Source: Helicobacter sp. (GTDB lineage Bacteria > Campylobacterota > Campylobacteria > Campylobacterales > Helicobacteraceae). From it: a stretch of DNA of 8,114 bases. The stretch covers positions 1 through 8,114 of the forward strand of contig NZ_JAAVGY010000052.1 in assembly GCF_014799995.1 (NCBI RefSeq). The letters run 5' to 3'. The notes beneath the pieces were generated by a model, which ran no database searches, was not told the DNA's origin, and was given only the letters and a program-made list of their open reading frames with translations. Both the position numbers and the translations under genes were made by a program. Position 1 is the stretch's first letter. The number at the start of each line of letters is the position of its first letter. Shown here in pieces: positions 6,701 through 8,114 of the stretch.

Positions 6701-7333
6701 CTACTGAACTTTGTCCAATTCTATTTGCAAAATATTAATTTCATCTTCTTTATCTTGTATATTTTTTGGGCAAAGCTTTACTTTATTTGCTCCAATAGGC
6801 GTTAAGACGGCAAAATATCTTATATTATTTTCAGAATAATCCCAAATTTCATCAAATTCCAAATAGTTTGCCAAGCCGTAATCTTTAAAGTTACACTTTT
6901 TATAAACTAATTTTAAAAATTTTGGAATTTTGTTAATAATAAAAAGTATTTTTGCTTCTTCCTTTAAAGAACTAATGCTTAGTTCCTTAACAATATTCCC
7001 TTGATATTCCTGTTTGATAATATCTAATAATTTTGTATTGTCAAAATCCTTTAACATACTCAAATCTATATCTATTTCTTTTTCTAATTCTAGCTTTTTA
7101 AAAGAATATTTTATTTTTTTATCATTCGTTTGAGGCAGTAAAGCATTTAACTCATCATCGCTTTTGACAATCAATTTTGCTATACCCATAATTTGAATAT
7201 TCAACTCTAATATAGAGTGAAAATCTTCTTTAGAAAAAATATTGTCTATGCCCTTTTTAATATTATTTGCATCCAATTTCTCATCAGAAAAAAATTGCAT
7301 AAGCCTATTTAAAAATATAGGTTGAGGAAGCAT
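6701..7333 (-). CDS. Unrecognised 210-aa soluble protein next to the T6SS operon
   Basis: I do not recognise this protein. It starts at ATG 7333 with GGAG (7341-7338) four bases upstream, preceded by a perfect TATAAT box, so it is a real, expressed gene. It begins MLPQPIFLNRLMQFFSDEKL and is rich in Lys, Glu, Asp, Ile and Leu, with no signal peptide and no membrane helix. Residues 1-130 are predicted mostly helical by eye; residues 150-195 carry aromatic and beta-like segments, including YLEFDEIWDYSENNIRYFAV and IGANKVKLCP. It is convergent with tagH and transcribed from its own promoter. Cytosolic immunity protein, T6SS accessory factor or unrelated cargo of the flanking region are all possible; nothing in the sequence decides. 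Confidence 0.85.
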   Translation of the reverse strand: MLPQPIFLNRLMQFFSDEKLDANNIKKGIDNIFSKEDFHSILELNIQIMGIAKLIVKSDDELNALLPQTNDKKIKYSFKKLELEKEIDIDLSMLKDFDNTKLLDIIKQEYQGNIVKELSISSLKEEAKILFIINKIPKFLKLVYKKCNFKDYGLANYLEFDEIWDYSENNIRYFAVLTPIGANKVKLCPKNIQDKEDEINILQIELDKVQ

Positions 7334-7380
7334 TTTTCTCCTTTGGCTTTTTGTTTCCTTTGGTTAATCTTTATGGGAAA

Positions 7381-7386
7381 ATTATA
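7381..7386 (-). promoter_or_regulatory. -10 box (TATAAT) of the 210-aa gene
   Basis: A perfect TATAAT (7386-7381) preceded by TTGC lies 47 bases before the start codon at 7333, implying transcription from about 7374 and a leader near 40 bases. The -35 region is AT-rich without a consensus TTGACA, as is normal in this phylum. Confidence 0.65.
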
Positions 7387-7463
7387 GCAATATGCGCTTA
7401 AATTACCTTTTGTTTTTGATAAACTACATTTTCTGTTTTTGCATACCAATTTCAATGGATAAA

Positions 7464-8030
7464 TTATTTAATTTTAAATATCATCAAATAAGCTTGATTT
7501 TTTGCATTGTTAATGAATTTATTATTTTTGACATCAAGTTTATTCATAGGGTCATTTTTCTTGATGAAACGTTTAACTTTATTGTTGTTTTCATAGGCGA
7601 ATATTAAGTCATTTTCGTCTTTATATCTGTTTGCCAACACTTCATCATCGTATTCCTCAAAAGGAACATTTCTGTCATAAACATTAATCCCAAAATTTAT
7701 TAACTCGTCTTTAGCTTTGATAAACTCTTTTTTGTCTTGAAATTACCACAAGAGATTTATAAGCCTTATATACTTTAATTTCGCAAAATTCTTTAAAGCT
7801 TAGAATCTTTTTGTCGGGAAAATTCGCCAAAAATCTTACTAAATCCTGCACAGCTTGAGAACTTAGATTAACAAGTAATTTTGCAAATCCATCATTATAT
7901 GCGAATGAGGATTCTGTGTATAATCTTTTAATACAATCTTGAATTAATTGTTAGAACAAAAATAGCTACAACCCCGCCATTGCTTTTTGCATATTTAAAA
8001 CGATTGTAAGATTGTAAAATTATCAAGCAT
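7464..8030 (-). pseudogene. Gene of about 187 codons broken by three single-base shifts
   Basis: ATG at 8030 has GGAG (8042-8039) eight bases upstream. The frame reads MLDNFTILQSF and stops at 7997. Dropping one T of TTTT near 7999 continues it as KYAKSNGGVVAIFVL. Dropping one A of AA near 7951 restores QLIQDCIKRLYTESSFAYND and on through AKLLVNLSSQAVQDLVRFLA to VYKAYKSLVVI. Dropping one T of TTT near 7742 gives QDKKEFIKAKDELINFGINV, YDRNVPFEEYDDEVLANRY and a TAA at 7466-7464. Each segment is coding-like and the shifts sum to zero, so this is a single former gene. The rebuilt protein is about 187 residues, charged, without signal peptide or membrane anchor (one short hydrophobic patch near residues 19-28). 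I do not recognise the family. It reads in the same direction as the 210-aa gene 130 bases downstream. Sequencing error is the alternative to real decay. Confidence 0.65.
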
Positions 8031-8082
8031 TTTTCATACTCCAAATATTAATTTGATTATTCTATTTAAATAAAACTTAAAA

Positions 8083-8100
8083 ATAATATTTAAATATTAT
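8083..8100. repeat. Perfect 18-bp AT palindrome upstream of the broken gene
   Basis: ATAATATTTAAATATTAT equals its own reverse complement. It lies 53 bases upstream of the ATG at 8030, in the expected promoter region, so it could be an operator or simply AT-rich spacer. The composition makes chance occurrence fairly easy. Confidence 0.4.
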
Positions 8101-8114
8101 CAAAACAAACTCCC

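Noticed and set aside
7392..7607. Plus-strand open frame of 71 codons (MRLNYLLFLINYIF...)
   Set aside because: It lies opposite the last segment of the broken minus-strand gene, has no ribosome binding site, and is Phe/Ile-rich as expected for the complement of Lys/Asn-rich coding DNA.
1..8114. CRISPR arrays, tRNA or rRNA genes, insertion sequences
   Set aside because: No regularly spaced repeats, no tRNA-like or rRNA segments, and no transposase-like frame or terminal inverted repeats were seen.

Overview
The window is AT-rich DNA from a Campylobacterota species, most likely an enterohepatic Helicobacter (or a close Campylobacter relative). The evidence is the Hcp protein, which reads like the Hcp of the single type VI secretion system (T6SS) of Campylobacter and Helicobacter, together with T-tract/TATAAT-type promoters and the codon use. 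The species assignment is an inference from sequence style, not from a database match.

Layout. Positions 1-2002 are read from the minus strand. hcp (1960-1445), the T6SS tube subunit, ends at a strong intrinsic terminator (1393-1431). After about 180 bases carrying a coding-like scrap come a four-helix membrane protein (1210-524) and, overlapping it by 11 bases, an open frame that runs off the left edge (534-1). That last frame starts with a good ribosome binding site and encodes a glycine-rich hydrophobic hairpin. The pair looks like a membrane-acting toxin with its membrane immunity protein, next to hcp.

Positions 2086-6502 are read from the plus strand, divergent from hcp. tssM (IcmF-like inner-membrane GTPase-fold protein, 1175 aa) is followed after one base by a gene for a protein with a degenerate FHA-like N-terminus (295 aa, TagH-like). 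The two form a tight operon. TssM anchors the T6SS envelope complex and the FHA protein is a likely regulator or scaffold of it.

Positions 6503-8114 are read mostly from the minus strand, convergent with the T6SS operon. A 45-codon coding-like frame without a start is followed by an unrecognised 210-aa protein with a perfect TATAAT box. Beyond it lies a gene of about 187 codons broken by three single-base shifts, all in the same direction. This flank looks like a decaying accessory region at the border of the T6SS cluster.

The best candidates for something undescribed are the edge-truncated glycine-hairpin protein with its overlapping membrane partner beside hcp, and the two unrecognised minus-strand genes beyond tagH.
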